A stretch of DNA of 64,000 nucleotides, taken from Opitutus sp. (GTDB lineage: Bacteria > Verrucomicrobiota > Verrucomicrobiia > Opitutales > Opitutaceae). The position numbers and the translations under genes were made by a program. Within the stretch, counting starts at the first letter, position 1, and the number at the start of each line of letters is the position of its first letter. The notes below the pieces were generated by a model, which was given only the letters and a program-made list of their open reading frames with translations, did not search any database and had not been told where the DNA came from. Positions 38,672 through 48,664 of the stretch are shown piece by piece. The stretch lies in contig JACEUQ010000001.1 of assembly GCA_024998815.1 (NCBI GenBank), positions 1,364,001-1,428,000 of the forward strand. The letters run 5' to 3'.

Positions 38672-39952
38672 ATGACCCTGATCGAAGACCTCCAATGGCG
38701 CGGACTCCTCGCCGACTGCACCGACCTTGATGCGCTCACCAAGCGCCTGAACGAGGGCCCCATCACGCTCTATTGCGGCTTCGATCCCACCGGCGACTCG
38801 CTCCACGTCGGTCACCTCATGGGCCAACTCACGCTCAAACGCTTCCAGTTAGCCGGTCACCACGTCATGGCCTTGGCCGGTGGCGCCACCGGTATGGTCG
38901 GCGATCCCTCGGGCCGTTCCTCCGAGCGCAACCTTCTAACCCGCGAGCAGCTCGCCCACAACATCGCTTGCATCAAAGAACAGCTCGCCCGCCTGCTCGA
39001 TTTCACCGCAGCCGCCAATCCCGCCCGTCTCGTCGACAACGCCGAATGGACCGCTCCCATCAGCCTGCTCGATTTCCTACGCGACGTGGGAAAACATTTC
39101 CCAATCAACGTCATGTTGGCCAAAGACTCGGTTAAATCCCGCATGGAGGGTGACTCCGGAATCAGCTTCACCGAGTTCAGCTACCAGCTCCTGCAGGCGC
39201 ACGACTTCTACCACCTGCGCAAGACCGCCCAGTGCGAACTGCAAATCGGCGGCTCCGATCAATGGGGCAACATCACCGCTGGAACCGACCTCATCCGCAA
39301 AAAACTCGCCGCCACCGCCTGGGGCTGGACCTTCCCGCTGATCACCAAAAGCGACGGCACTAAGTTCGGCAAAACCGCCAGCGGCGCAGTCTGGCTGGAT
39401 GCGACCAAGACGAGCGCCTACAAGCTCTACCAATTTTTCGTCAACACCGAGGACGCCAAGGTCTCCGAGTACCTGCGCAAGTTCACTTTTCTCGCCCGCC
39501 CCGAGATCGAGGAGCTTGAGGCGAAACACGCCGCCAACCCCGGCCCGCGCGAAGCCCACAAGGCGCTCGCCCGCGAGGTCGTTCGCCTCGTCCACGGTCA
39601 GGCCGCACTCGACGCCGCGCTCAAGGCCAGCGAGATCCTCTTTGGTGCTGAAATTGGCGATACGACGGAAGAAGTTTTCCGTGACGTCGTCGGCGAAATC
39701 CCCACCCAGGCGGTCACCGCCGCTCAGTTAACCGCCCCCGGCTGGGCGTTGACCGAGGCACTCGTGCACGCGGGGCTGTCCCAGTCCAAGGGGCAAGCGC
39801 GCAAGGACATCGAGGGCGGCGGAGTTTATATCAACAACGTGAAGTGCGCCGACATCGCCCGCGCCCTCACGACCGCCGACCTGCTTTTTGGAAAACACGT
39901 GCTCTTGCGCAAAGGCAAACGCACCTACGCCGTCCTCAACCTCGCGGATTGA
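38672..39952 (+). CDS. tyrS: Tyrosine-tRNA ligase
   Basis: A class I aminoacyl-tRNA synthetase. The HIGH-type motif is HVGH in CGFDPTGDSLHVGHL, the tyrosine pocket is QIGGSDQWGNI, and the KMSKS-type motif is KFGKT. A C-terminal S4 RNA-binding domain covers the last 70 residues (SQSKGQARKDIEGGGVYINN). I chose ATG 38672 (MTLIEDLQWRGLL), which gives 426 residues. The upstream 31 codons are proline- and arginine-rich with no family match. Confidence 0.97.
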   Translation: MTLIEDLQWRGLLADCTDLDALTKRLNEGPITLYCGFDPTGDSLHVGHLMGQLTLKRFQLAGHHVMALAGGATGMVGDPSGRSSERNLLTREQLAHNIACIKEQLARLLDFTAAANPARLVDNAEWTAPISLLDFLRDVGKHFPINVMLAKDSVKSRMEGDSGISFTEFSYQLLQAHDFYHLRKTAQCELQIGGSDQWGNITAGTDLIRKKLAATAWGWTFPLITKSDGTKFGKTASGAVWLDATKTSAYKLYQFFVNTEDAKVSEYLRKFTFLARPEIEELEAKHAANPGPREAHKALAREVVRLVHGQAALDAALKASEILFGAEIGDTTEEVFRDVVGEIPTQAVTAAQLTAPGWALTEALVHAGLSQSKGQARKDIEGGGVYINNVKCADIARALTTADLLFGKHVLLRKGKRTYAVLNLAD

Positions 39953-39969
39953 ACGCCCCGAGGCAAAGA

Positions 39970-40015
39970 CCTGAAACCCAAGTGTCGGTTATAACCGACG
40001 CCGGTTTCAGGTTTT
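39970..40015. terminator. Hairpin terminator after tyrS
   Basis: The outer stem cctgaaacc pairs with ggtttcagg and is followed by tttt. An inner stem gtcggttataaccgac stacks on it. It ends four bases before the stop codon of the convergent Hsp70 gene, so it may serve both directions. Confidence 0.8.
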
Positions 40016-40018
40016 AGC

Positions 40019-43000
40019 TCAGCCGCGTTTGCGGGCGAAAATCAAGCCCGGCGGCAGGCGATCGCCGGCAAGGGCTTGAGCCTCGGCGGCTTCATCACGG
40101 GCAACCACCGTGCGCACCCGCTCAAGCTGCGCGGCGGTTGCACCCCACCGTTCCAGCAGAACGAGGGCTGCGGTTTGAACCTCGGCAGACGCATCAAGGG
40201 TGCGCTCACCGGTGCAGCGCACGGCTTGCGTCAGCGCGGCGCATGCCGCCAGGGCATGCGCGCCGAATTTGAGGCCGCCAAAGGTGGCGATTAACTCGTC
40301 CAGGATTGCGGGCGGCAGTACGTCAGCAGGGTCACCTGAAAGCGAATACCGCGAACACAGTCGCCCGAGGGCCCAAAGCCAGGCTTCGAGTTGGCCCGGT
40401 GACGTGGCGGTGATGCGCGGCAGCCGGGAAAGCAGGCGCCGGGTCAGGTCAAGCCGGGTGGCTTGCGGCAGACGCTCCAGCGTGGCGGCGGCGCGTATCA
40501 ACTCGGCGGGCACCTCGGTGCCACGCAGCGGGTTTTCCCAGCGCCGCCACAGCGCCGCTTGTCGAGTCGCGTCGAGGCCGCCGGCAACCCTGCGCCACAG
40601 AATCCAGTCTTGGGCTTGAACACGCGGATCGCGGGGAAACGCCAGCCCGAGTTCACGCACACGCCAAAGTTCGTTGAGGCGGGCGTCATCGTGAGGCCAA
40701 CCGCAACCGGGGCGCAGGCAATAGCCGGCCAAGCTGAGCCACACCGCTTCGTGATCAGGCGAGCGCTGCCGCCGCGTTAGGGTGGAGGCAAGCGCCGGCC
40801 AGAGACCACGAAGCGTGGCGGGCGACCAGTCGGCGCGGGGCTGGCCAAGAACACGCTCCAGCTCGGGGATCAGGGAGCGCGGTGGGTTGAGTTTTGCCGT
40901 GGCAACAGTGCCGAAAAAAACGGCTTCGATCGCCGCAAGCGCCGCTGGCAATGCGGACGCAGTCGACTCGGAGTTGAGCGGCGCGTCCGACTGAGAAGCG
41001 GCAGAAGCGGCTAAGGACGGTGATACCAGTGGACGCGCTGGAGTCGCAGGATCCTGTCGCAGCGTAAAGCGAAGGTCCCAGGCTTCGGGATAACCGGGGA
41101 GCTGATTAAGCGGAATACAACGCACGCGGAGCAGTCCGACGGCGTTGAGCGAGGCTTCGACGGCCACCGGAAGCAGGCCGTTGGAGGGAAGCGGCGCCCC
41201 GGGCGGAAGCTGTAAAATGGCCGTGAGTTCAGGCAGGGCGATAAAGTCAGCGCTGGCCGTGCGGACTTCACCGGCGACTTCGGCGGCCGAGCGGGCGGCG
41301 GAGTAAAGACGGAAAGAAATCGGCTGGTTAACCCGCGCCAACAGGCCGTCAGGCGAAACGCGTACCGGATGATCCAGCGGCGTACCGTGGGGCAGAATAC
41401 AGAGGAGCTGGGAGCTTGGAGCTGATAGCTGGGAGCTCTTAGCTGATAGCTTGGAGCTCCTAGCTGATAGCTCGGAGCTCTTAGCTGATAGCTCGGAGCT
41501 CCTAGCTGATAGCTCGGAGCTCCTAGCTGATAGCTCGGAGCTCCTAGCTGATAGCTGGGCGCTTGCCGCCCTGGTCGTGCCCGTTTCGATCCAGAAGGAG
41601 TGGGCGGCATGGCTGGCGATGAGCGACGTGCCGCGGCGAAGTTGCGCACCATACCACGCCGCCCCAAGGGCCACGGCCTGAGCGGGGCGCGGGTTATCGA
41701 GTTCCACGACGGGATGCCCCTGCCACTCGCTCAGCAGTCCGGTGAGCCGTTCGCGCAGGAATGCGGGGGCAAGGGTGCCGCCGTTGTAGAGCACGGCATC
41801 GACGTGATGCCCGCGCAAAAATGCGGCCAAATGGCGCGTGATGGCGGAGTCTGCGGCGTAGGGCAGCCCGAGTTCGCGCAGGCCACTGGAGGGTTTTTGC
41901 GGGTTTGCGTCAGCAGAGCAGGCGGAAAAAAAACCGTCGACAACGAGTTTGCGGACTTCCTCCGGGTCCAACGTGAGTGAGCGCGTGCCCCCCCAAAGTC
42001 CGCCGCTAGGAAGGACGATGCCAACGGTGTGCGGGGTGGTGTCGGCTGCATCCCGAGTGAGTATCGCCTCCTTGGCGTCGCGGGCGGCGGCAACCAGCCC
42101 GGGCCAGGCGCGGGCGTCCGGCGCCACGCCCAATGCGCGTTCAAGGTGATGGGCGAGCGCGGCATCAATGTTGTCCCCGCCCAGCAGAAGGTGCTCACCG
42201 ACCGCGATGCGTTCGAGCTGCGGCAGCCCGGTCGCGTCATCGGGTCCAGCAAGACGCGCGGTAAAAAGACTGAAATCAGAGGTGCCTCCACCGAGGTCGC
42301 AAACCAGCAGGTTGAGCGAACGGGGCGCTGAGGTTTTCGCGCCAGAGACGGCGGGCGTGAGGTCTTTCAGCCAACAATTGAGCCCTGCGGAGCCGCCGTG
42401 ACGCGCGAGCCAATCGTAAAAAACGGCCTGCGGTTCTTCGAGCAGGCGCACACAAGCGGGCAGACCGGCTTCACGGGCAGCGGCGAGGGTGAGCTCTTGA
42501 GCATCGGGCGCAAATGAGGCCGGCACCGTCAGGATAACGGGGGGAGCGTCTTCGGCATGGGGATCCAGCGATGTCGAAAGCAGCGGACGGGCGCTGGCCC
42601 AGATTTGGCGCAGGAGCTGGGCAGAGGCGGACACCGGCGAAACCCGCTCGGTTTCTGCAACCTCGGTGCTGCCCCAAGGAAGAATCAGGCGGGTGCGGTC
42701 GACGAGGCGGTGACTGAGCCAGGATTTTGCGGCGTGGGTCACGCGGCCCGGGGTGCGCGGGGCGGCGCGGCGTGCGAGGTAGCCACAAACGGGCGACGGG
42801 CCGAGCGTTGCCTGCTCGTCGGGCCGGGGGTGATACAGGAACGACGGAAGCAGGTCGGCGAGGAGCGTTGTGCCCCCTTCTTCGATCTGGGCGATCGGCA
42901 CGATTTCCGGTGGCAACACGGCGCCGTCGGCCGCAGCAGAAACGATGGCGAGGGCGCAGTTACTCGTGCCCAGATCGATGCCGATGCTCAGCGTGCAGGG

Positions 43001-43039
43001 CGGCACAGGCGCGACGTTGGAGGAGGCGAGATCAGACAC
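40019..43039 (-). CDS. Hsp70-family protein with long C-terminal DUF3731-like domain
   Basis: A DnaK-related protein of about 1006 residues. The N-terminal actin-like ATPase has phosphate-1 SIGIDLGTSNCALAI and phosphate-2 VCDLGGGTSDFSLF. The C-terminal 400 residues replace the normal peptide-binding lid and are arginine- and tryptophan-rich (DUF3731-type by overall similarity, from memory). Between the ATPase and the next beta part, residues about 495-546 are a serine-rich repeat of ELSARSS. I chose GTG 43039; a TTG at 43087 overlaps the upstream gene. It is the last gene of the DUF2760/Hsp70/Hsp70 operon. Clients are unknown. Confidence 0.85.
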   Translation of the reverse strand: MSDLASSNVAPVPPCTLSIGIDLGTSNCALAIVSAAADGAVLPPEIVPIAQIEEGGTTLLADLLPSFLYHPRPDEQATLGPSPVCGYLARRAAPRTPGRVTHAAKSWLSHRLVDRTRLILPWGSTEVAETERVSPVSASAQLLRQIWASARPLLSTSLDPHAEDAPPVILTVPASFAPDAQELTLAAAREAGLPACVRLLEEPQAVFYDWLARHGGSAGLNCWLKDLTPAVSGAKTSAPRSLNLLVCDLGGGTSDFSLFTARLAGPDDATGLPQLERIAVGEHLLLGGDNIDAALAHHLERALGVAPDARAWPGLVAAARDAKEAILTRDAADTTPHTVGIVLPSGGLWGGTRSLTLDPEEVRKLVVDGFFSACSADANPQKPSSGLRELGLPYAADSAITRHLAAFLRGHHVDAVLYNGGTLAPAFLRERLTGLLSEWQGHPVVELDNPRPAQAVALGAAWYGAQLRRGTSLIASHAAHSFWIETGTTRAASAQLSARSSELSARSSELSARSSELSAKSSELSARSSKLSAKSSQLSAPSSQLLCILPHGTPLDHPVRVSPDGLLARVNQPISFRLYSAARSAAEVAGEVRTASADFIALPELTAILQLPPGAPLPSNGLLPVAVEASLNAVGLLRVRCIPLNQLPGYPEAWDLRFTLRQDPATPARPLVSPSLAASAASQSDAPLNSESTASALPAALAAIEAVFFGTVATAKLNPPRSLIPELERVLGQPRADWSPATLRGLWPALASTLTRRQRSPDHEAVWLSLAGYCLRPGCGWPHDDARLNELWRVRELGLAFPRDPRVQAQDWILWRRVAGGLDATRQAALWRRWENPLRGTEVPAELIRAAATLERLPQATRLDLTRRLLSRLPRITATSPGQLEAWLWALGRLCSRYSLSGDPADVLPPAILDELIATFGGLKFGAHALAACAALTQAVRCTGERTLDASAEVQTAALVLLERWGATAAQLERVRTVVARDEAAEAQALAGDRLPPGLIFARKRG
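41404..41557. repeat. 21-bp tandem repeat inside an Hsp70-family gene
   Basis: About seven units of 21 bases, each built on gagctcctagctgatagc, lie inside the coding sequence. Units differ at one to three bases. Because 21 is a multiple of 3, the reading frame is kept and each unit adds seven residues of the form ELSARSS. In the paralogue next door the same loop is only about a dozen residues. Confidence 0.93.
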
Positions 43040-43053
43040 GGGCGAGCGCGGGC

Positions 43054-44889
43054 TCAGGCGGTGCGGACCTTGAACTCCAGCCGCCAAGTCCGATCGGTCT
43101 CGGCGTGGCGTAGGTGGAGTTCAAGTACGCCGAGTTCGTTCACCCGCGAAACCAACCGCACGGGAATGACGTCGCCCTCGGCGAGGCCTTTACCCGGGGG
43201 GAGCACGGTTTCGACGCGCGCACTTTCCTCAAGATCACGCAGCGCATCGGCGACGAGCGTGCCGGTACGATCACCGGCGCGGGCGGTGCTGCTGAAGAGG
43301 CGGAATTCCACGGGTTCGCCGACGACCAGGCCGAACTCGCGTTCGGCGAGGGTGGCGCTGGTGCCCTCCTCCATGCCTTGGGGCGCAACGCAAAGGGCTT
43401 TGATCGCGGGCTTGAAGCCGGGCACGGCGAGCACCGTGGATTCAAGACCGACGTAGTAGGAACGGGCCGTGCCGGCGCGGATGCGCACACCCGCGCCGGA
43501 GTTGAGCAAACGACCGTAGGCTGCGGCCCCGCGTGCAACCGCGAGATCGTAGTCGGCTCCGGCGAGTTCGACGGGAGCAGCGCCGAACCAACCCGCGAGC
43601 AAATCGAGGACGCGGCGGCGCATGGGCGCGGCCTTAAACACCCCTCCATTGAACAACACATGGGTCGGACGCAGCAGGCCGTGCGCACGGGTGGCGAGTG
43701 CGTTGCCCACACGGGCCTGCAAGTCGGAGGAGGAGGCGACGTTTTGCTCGCTGCGTTGAAGGAAACGGGCGAGGTGGCGGCTCAGCGCGGGATCGGCGGC
43801 GTAGTTGAGCCCCAATTCGCGCAACCCACCCGCGCTGCGCCCGGTAGGGAAATCCGTGGGCGCGGTGAGGGGCAGAAAGCCGTCGAGTGCGATGGCTTCA
43901 AGCAATGGGCGTTCGAGTCGGGTCGAAACGGTGCTGGCAAAAAGCCGGGCGCTGCGAGTGGGGACGGCCACGGGAACGCCTGGCAAAGCGGGGTCATTAA
44001 AGAGCGCTTCTTTGGCGTCACGCGCGGCCTGCACCAGGGCGAGAAACTGCCATTCGTCCACCGCTTGGCCGGCTTCTTCGAGTTGGGCGCGCAACGCATG
44101 GGCAAGGGCCAAATCGAGGTTATCGCCGCCAAGCAGGATGTGTTCTCCCACGCTGATGCGGTCGAGCGCCAAGGCCCCAGCGGTTTCACCGACGGCGATC
44201 AGGCTGAAATCGGCGGTGCCGCCGCCGACATCGCAAACCAGCACGACGTCACCCGGGCGCACGTGGCGGCGCCAGTCGGTGCCGGCGGTTTCAAGCCAGG
44301 CGTAAAACGCAGCGAGGGGTTCTTCGAGCAGGAGGGGTTCGGTAAAACCGGCGCGGCTGGCGGCGTCACGGGTGAGGTTGCGCGCCGCCTCGTCGAAGGA
44401 GGCCGGAACGGTGATCACCACGCGGGTGGCGGCCCAGTTGAGTTCGTCGGCGTGACTCACCGCCGAGCGCAGGTGGGTGAGAAACTGGGTGGTGGCGTCG
44501 AGAGGGGAAACTTTGGCGGCGGCAGGCACCGACTCGGATTGCCAGGGGAGGATGGCCGCCGTGCGGTCGATGCGGGAGTTGCACAGCCAGGATTTGGCGG
44601 AAGTCACGAGCCGATCCGGGGCGAGGGCGCCGCGACTGCGAGCAAAGCGGCCGACCACCGGAGCGTCCTTGCCTGCGGTCCAAGGCAAGGTGAACGAGCC
44701 GGCGACTTGTTCGTCCGGATGCGGCAAATAAAGTGCGGAGGGCAACAGCGGCAGCGACTCGATCGCGCCGGGGCCGGCAGCCTGGATGAGCGGAACAATA
44801 CGCGCAGGCTCGGGGCCCGTGACGAGTGCTACGGCCGAGTTACTGGTGCCCAGGTCAATGCCGAGGGCGAGAGTGCAGGCGGTGTCCAT
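43054..44889 (-). CDS. Hsp70-family chaperone-like protein, 611 aa
   Basis: A DnaK-related protein with phosphate-1 LGIDLGTSNSAVAL and phosphate-2 VCDVGGGTADFSLI. The ATPase domain is complete. The C-terminal part is a short beta domain (ALCVAPQGMEEGT, GLVVGEPVEFRLF) without the helical lid of true DnaK. It is a paralogue of the following Hsp70-DUF3731 gene, which starts 14 bases downstream. Such pairs together with a DUF2760 gene form a conserved cluster in several Gram-negative groups. The true DnaK of this organism is encoded at 48665-50608. Confidence 0.88.
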   Translation of the reverse strand: MDTACTLALGIDLGTSNSAVALVTGPEPARIVPLIQAAGPGAIESLPLLPSALYLPHPDEQVAGSFTLPWTAGKDAPVVGRFARSRGALAPDRLVTSAKSWLCNSRIDRTAAILPWQSESVPAAAKVSPLDATTQFLTHLRSAVSHADELNWAATRVVITVPASFDEAARNLTRDAASRAGFTEPLLLEEPLAAFYAWLETAGTDWRRHVRPGDVVLVCDVGGGTADFSLIAVGETAGALALDRISVGEHILLGGDNLDLALAHALRAQLEEAGQAVDEWQFLALVQAARDAKEALFNDPALPGVPVAVPTRSARLFASTVSTRLERPLLEAIALDGFLPLTAPTDFPTGRSAGGLRELGLNYAADPALSRHLARFLQRSEQNVASSSDLQARVGNALATRAHGLLRPTHVLFNGGVFKAAPMRRRVLDLLAGWFGAAPVELAGADYDLAVARGAAAYGRLLNSGAGVRIRAGTARSYYVGLESTVLAVPGFKPAIKALCVAPQGMEEGTSATLAEREFGLVVGEPVEFRLFSSTARAGDRTGTLVADALRDLEESARVETVLPPGKGLAEGDVIPVRLVSRVNELGVLELHLRHAETDRTWRLEFKVRTA

Positions 44890-44971
44890 GATGAAACAAA
44901 GGGGCGGTTAAGCGAAAAATGAGGGATCGATGCAGCTGAGAGCAGGCGGAGGCGACAACGCATGTGCCGTC

Positions 44972-45661
44972 TCAGCGGAGTTCGATTTCGGCGGGAGCAA
45001 TGATGCCGGAGTGCGGTTTCGCCGCATCGCTGGCATGGGGGAGTTTAACCGCACCGGTGTTGCGCCAACCGCGATGGAGGAGTTTGCCGGTAAACGGGGC
45101 TGCACCTGCGACGCGCCCCAGCAAACGGTGCGCCTCAGGGTCAAACCCGGGGGCAAGTGTGACCGTTGAACCTTCCTGGGCCGCTTGCAGGGGCTCCAGT
45201 GTGAAGGTGCTTTGCAGCGCCTCGCGGCACCCCGTGTGCACCACACGCGCGACGGCGGCGACCTGCGCGTCGGGCACGGTGCGGATGTCCTCCATCGCGA
45301 AGTCCAGCAGGCGGCCCTGTTCTTGGAGTTTGGCGAGCAAACGCAGCGCGCCTGAATCGGCGAGCATCACCGGATCAAGCGCTGGGGTGTGCGGAACGGG
45401 GGCCGGCACGGGGATCGGCGCGATGGGCGCAGGGATCGATACCGGCGGCGCGGGCACGGGAGTCGACTCGGGGGCCGCTGAGGTGCTCCGAAAGAAAATA
45501 GACGCGAAGGCCAAGCCCGAGCTCGCGAGAGCCGCGTAAACGGCGAAACGCACGGGCGGCTCGACGTTTAGCCAAAGCCAAATGCCCAGCCCGGCACTGA
45601 GCGCCGAAGCGGTGAGCGATAACACGGTGCTGACTCGGAACTCAGAGGAACGCGTGGACAT
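44972..45661 (-). CDS. DUF2760-type membrane-anchored protein
   Basis: A 229-residue protein. Two hydrophobic segments near the N-terminus (VLSLTASALSAGLGIWLWL and FAVYAALASSGLAFASIFF) are likely membrane helices. A proline-alanine-rich linker follows. The C-terminal domain has ALRLLAKLQEQGRLLDFAME, VARVVHTGCREALQ and LLHRGWRNTGAVKLP, as in DUF2760. ATG 45661 was chosen because the longer frame adds residues without family match. It starts the operon with the two Hsp70-like genes, so it may tether them to the membrane. That role is an inference. Confidence 0.85.
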   Translation of the reverse strand: MSTRSSEFRVSTVLSLTASALSAGLGIWLWLNVEPPVRFAVYAALASSGLAFASIFFRSTSAAPESTPVPAPPVSIPAPIAPIPVPAPVPHTPALDPVMLADSGALRLLAKLQEQGRLLDFAMEDIRTVPDAQVAAVARVVHTGCREALQSTFTLEPLQAAQEGSTVTLAPGFDPEAHRLLGRVAGAAPFTGKLLHRGWRNTGAVKLPHASDAAKPHSGIIAPAEIELR

Positions 45662-45833
45662 ACAGGGCCCAAGACAACGATCCCAGTGATAAAGTTCACT
45701 CCAAAAATAAACGAGGGCGCAGAAGGCGGAAATTCCCAGCGGAGTATCCCTACACCGCACGATTCAGGTTGGGCCGGTGGAGCTTTTTCTTGGCAGACGC
45801 GGCGGTTCATGGGTAACTGCGCCTTTTAACGCC

Positions 45834-46262
45834 ATGCTCACTTGCCGCAAAACTTACGCCGACATCCCTTTTGCCCACCGGCAGCACCGGCATGACGGGC
45901 ACTGCGCGCTCATCCACGGGCACAATTGGGCCTTTACCCTCACCTTCGGCTGCACCGTCCCGGATGCGAACGGCTTCGTCGTGGATTTCGGCAAGCTGAA
46001 GTTTTTGCGTGAGTGGATCAACCTCCACCTGGACCACGCCTGTGTGTTCAATGCCGAAGACCCGCTGCGTGATACGCTGGTCGCCGCAGCCCCCGAGGCA
46101 TGGAAAACCTACGTGGTTGAAAGCTGCTCGTGCGAAGGGCTCGCCCGTCACCTCCACGGAGTGTTTGACACGCTCGTGCGCCAGCATACCGGTGGGCGCG
46201 CGTTCGTCACCGCAGTCGAGGTGGTCGAGGACTCCAAAAACGCCGCATCCTGGACCGTTTGA
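45834..46262 (+). CDS. queD: 6-carboxytetrahydropterin synthase (QueD/PTPS family)
   Basis: It converts dihydroneopterin triphosphate to 6-carboxy-tetrahydropterin in queuosine and deazapurine synthesis. Zinc ligands are His in FAHRQH and the pair in CALIHGHN, with the family Cys close by. [10 protein letters not shown] and the LDHAC segment complete the signature. The ATG 45834 gives 142 residues. PTPS-II or related paralogues cannot be excluded from sequence alone. No other queuosine genes are near. Confidence 0.88.
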   Translation: MLTCRKTYADIPFAHRQHRHDGHCALIHGHNWAFTLTFGCTVPDANGFVVDFGKLKFLREWINLHLDHACVFNAEDPLRDTLVAAAPEAWKTYVVESCSCEGLARHLHGVFDTLVRQHTGGRAFVTAVEVVEDSKNAASWTV

Positions 46263-46320
46263 TTTCGCGTTCCTATTTGGCGGCCGCGAAGCAGTCATCG
46301 GCTTTTATGCTGATTCGCCG

Positions 46321-46414
46321 TTCAATTTGAGGTTTACGGCATCCTTGAGCTCACGCTCAAGGCCACACGCTTCGCGAACACACTCCCCGTGGCCTTGAGC
46401 GTGAGCTCAAGGTG
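46321..46414. repeat. REP/BIME-like repeat, complete unit
   Basis: The conserved lead (ttcaatttgaggtttacgg) precedes hairpin CCTTGAGC-TCAC-GCTCAAGG (46343-46362) and its opposite CCTTGAGC-GTGA-GCTCAAGG (46393-46412). Both stems are perfect. It is between convergent queD and groEL and is the best-preserved full unit in the window. Confidence 0.88.
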
Positions 46415-46485
46415 TTTACCCTCAGGTATCCGCTCCCCCGGGAACGTGCTTATTTCAGCCCCCCCGGGAACTGGTATAAAACCAC

Positions 46486-46522
46486 AAAAAAGCCGGCGCA
46501 CTGTGAAGTGCGCCGGCTTTGC
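46486..46522. terminator. Terminator of groEL (and queD)
   Basis: Stem aaagccggcgcact pairs with agtgcgccggcttt. In the groEL direction it is followed by a run of T, a strong rho-independent terminator. In the other direction the T-run is weak. Confidence 0.88.
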
Positions 46523-46564
46523 GATGTTTCGCTTTGTTGAAGCGACTCGGCTTAGCCTGGGACC

Positions 46565-48217
<1,653 letters not shown>

Positions 48218-48257
48218 TTAGAGTTCGGAATTCAGATTTGAGTTAACGCTCAACACG

Positions 48258-48557
48258 TTAGCAAACGACGCCCAGGATGTCGTCTTCGCGAACGATCGTG
48301 TACTTCACGTCGTCGATCTTCACTTCGGTGCCGCCGTATTTGCTGATGAGGACCTTGTCGCCGACCTTGACCTCGAAAGCGACAGCCTTGCCGTTTTCGT
48401 CCTTCTTGCCGGTGCCGATAGCGATCACTTCGGCCTCCTGCGGTTTTTCCTTGGCGGAATCAGGGATGATGATGCCACCGCGAACTTGTTCTTTGGTGTC
48501 TTCGAGATGCTTCACGAGGACGCGATCGCCGATGGGCTTAATCTTAGCTTTGGCCAT
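48258..48557 (-). CDS. groES: 10-kDa chaperonin GroES
   Basis: The 99-residue lid of the GroEL ring. It carries [14 protein letters not shown] at the N-terminus, the mobile loop around [18 protein letters not shown], and [18 protein letters not shown]. It lies between dnaK and groEL on the same strand, which makes a dnaK-groES-groEL order with a hairpin after dnaK. Confidence 0.98.
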   Translation of the reverse strand: MAKAKIKPIGDRVLVKHLEDTKEQVRGGIIIPDSAKEKPQEAEVIAIGTGKKDENGKAVAFEVKVGDKVLISKYGGTEVKIDDVKYTIVREDDILGVVC

Positions 48558-48613
48558 ATGGATTTTTGGTTTTTGGGTTTGGGTTGGGAGGTTGTTTTTT
48601 CGTTTTTTAACGA

Positions 48614-48650
48614 CGCCCGCCCTACGACCCTAAGTCGGAGGGCGGGCGAA
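48614..48650 (-). terminator. GC-rich hairpin between dnaK and groES
   Basis: The stem cgcccgccct pairs with agggcgggcg, with a small inner stem. It comes 17 bases after the dnaK stop. In the minus direction it is not followed by a clear T-run, so it could be a weak terminator or a processing hairpin that separates dnaK and groESL levels. Confidence 0.6.
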
Positions 48651-48664
48651 ATTGAAAAGAAGGA

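Noticed and set aside
41404..41557. Possible CRISPR array
   Set aside because: The units are directly adjacent, with no unique spacers, and are in frame within a coding sequence. It is a tandem minisatellite.
46342..46412. REP unit read as a rho-independent terminator of queD
   Set aside because: The hairpins have no T-run behind them and recur in other places; the real terminator is at 46486-46522.
48558..48613. CIRCE element before groES
   Set aside because: I looked for TTAGCACTC-N9-GAGTGCTAA on both strands before groES and dnaK and did not see it.
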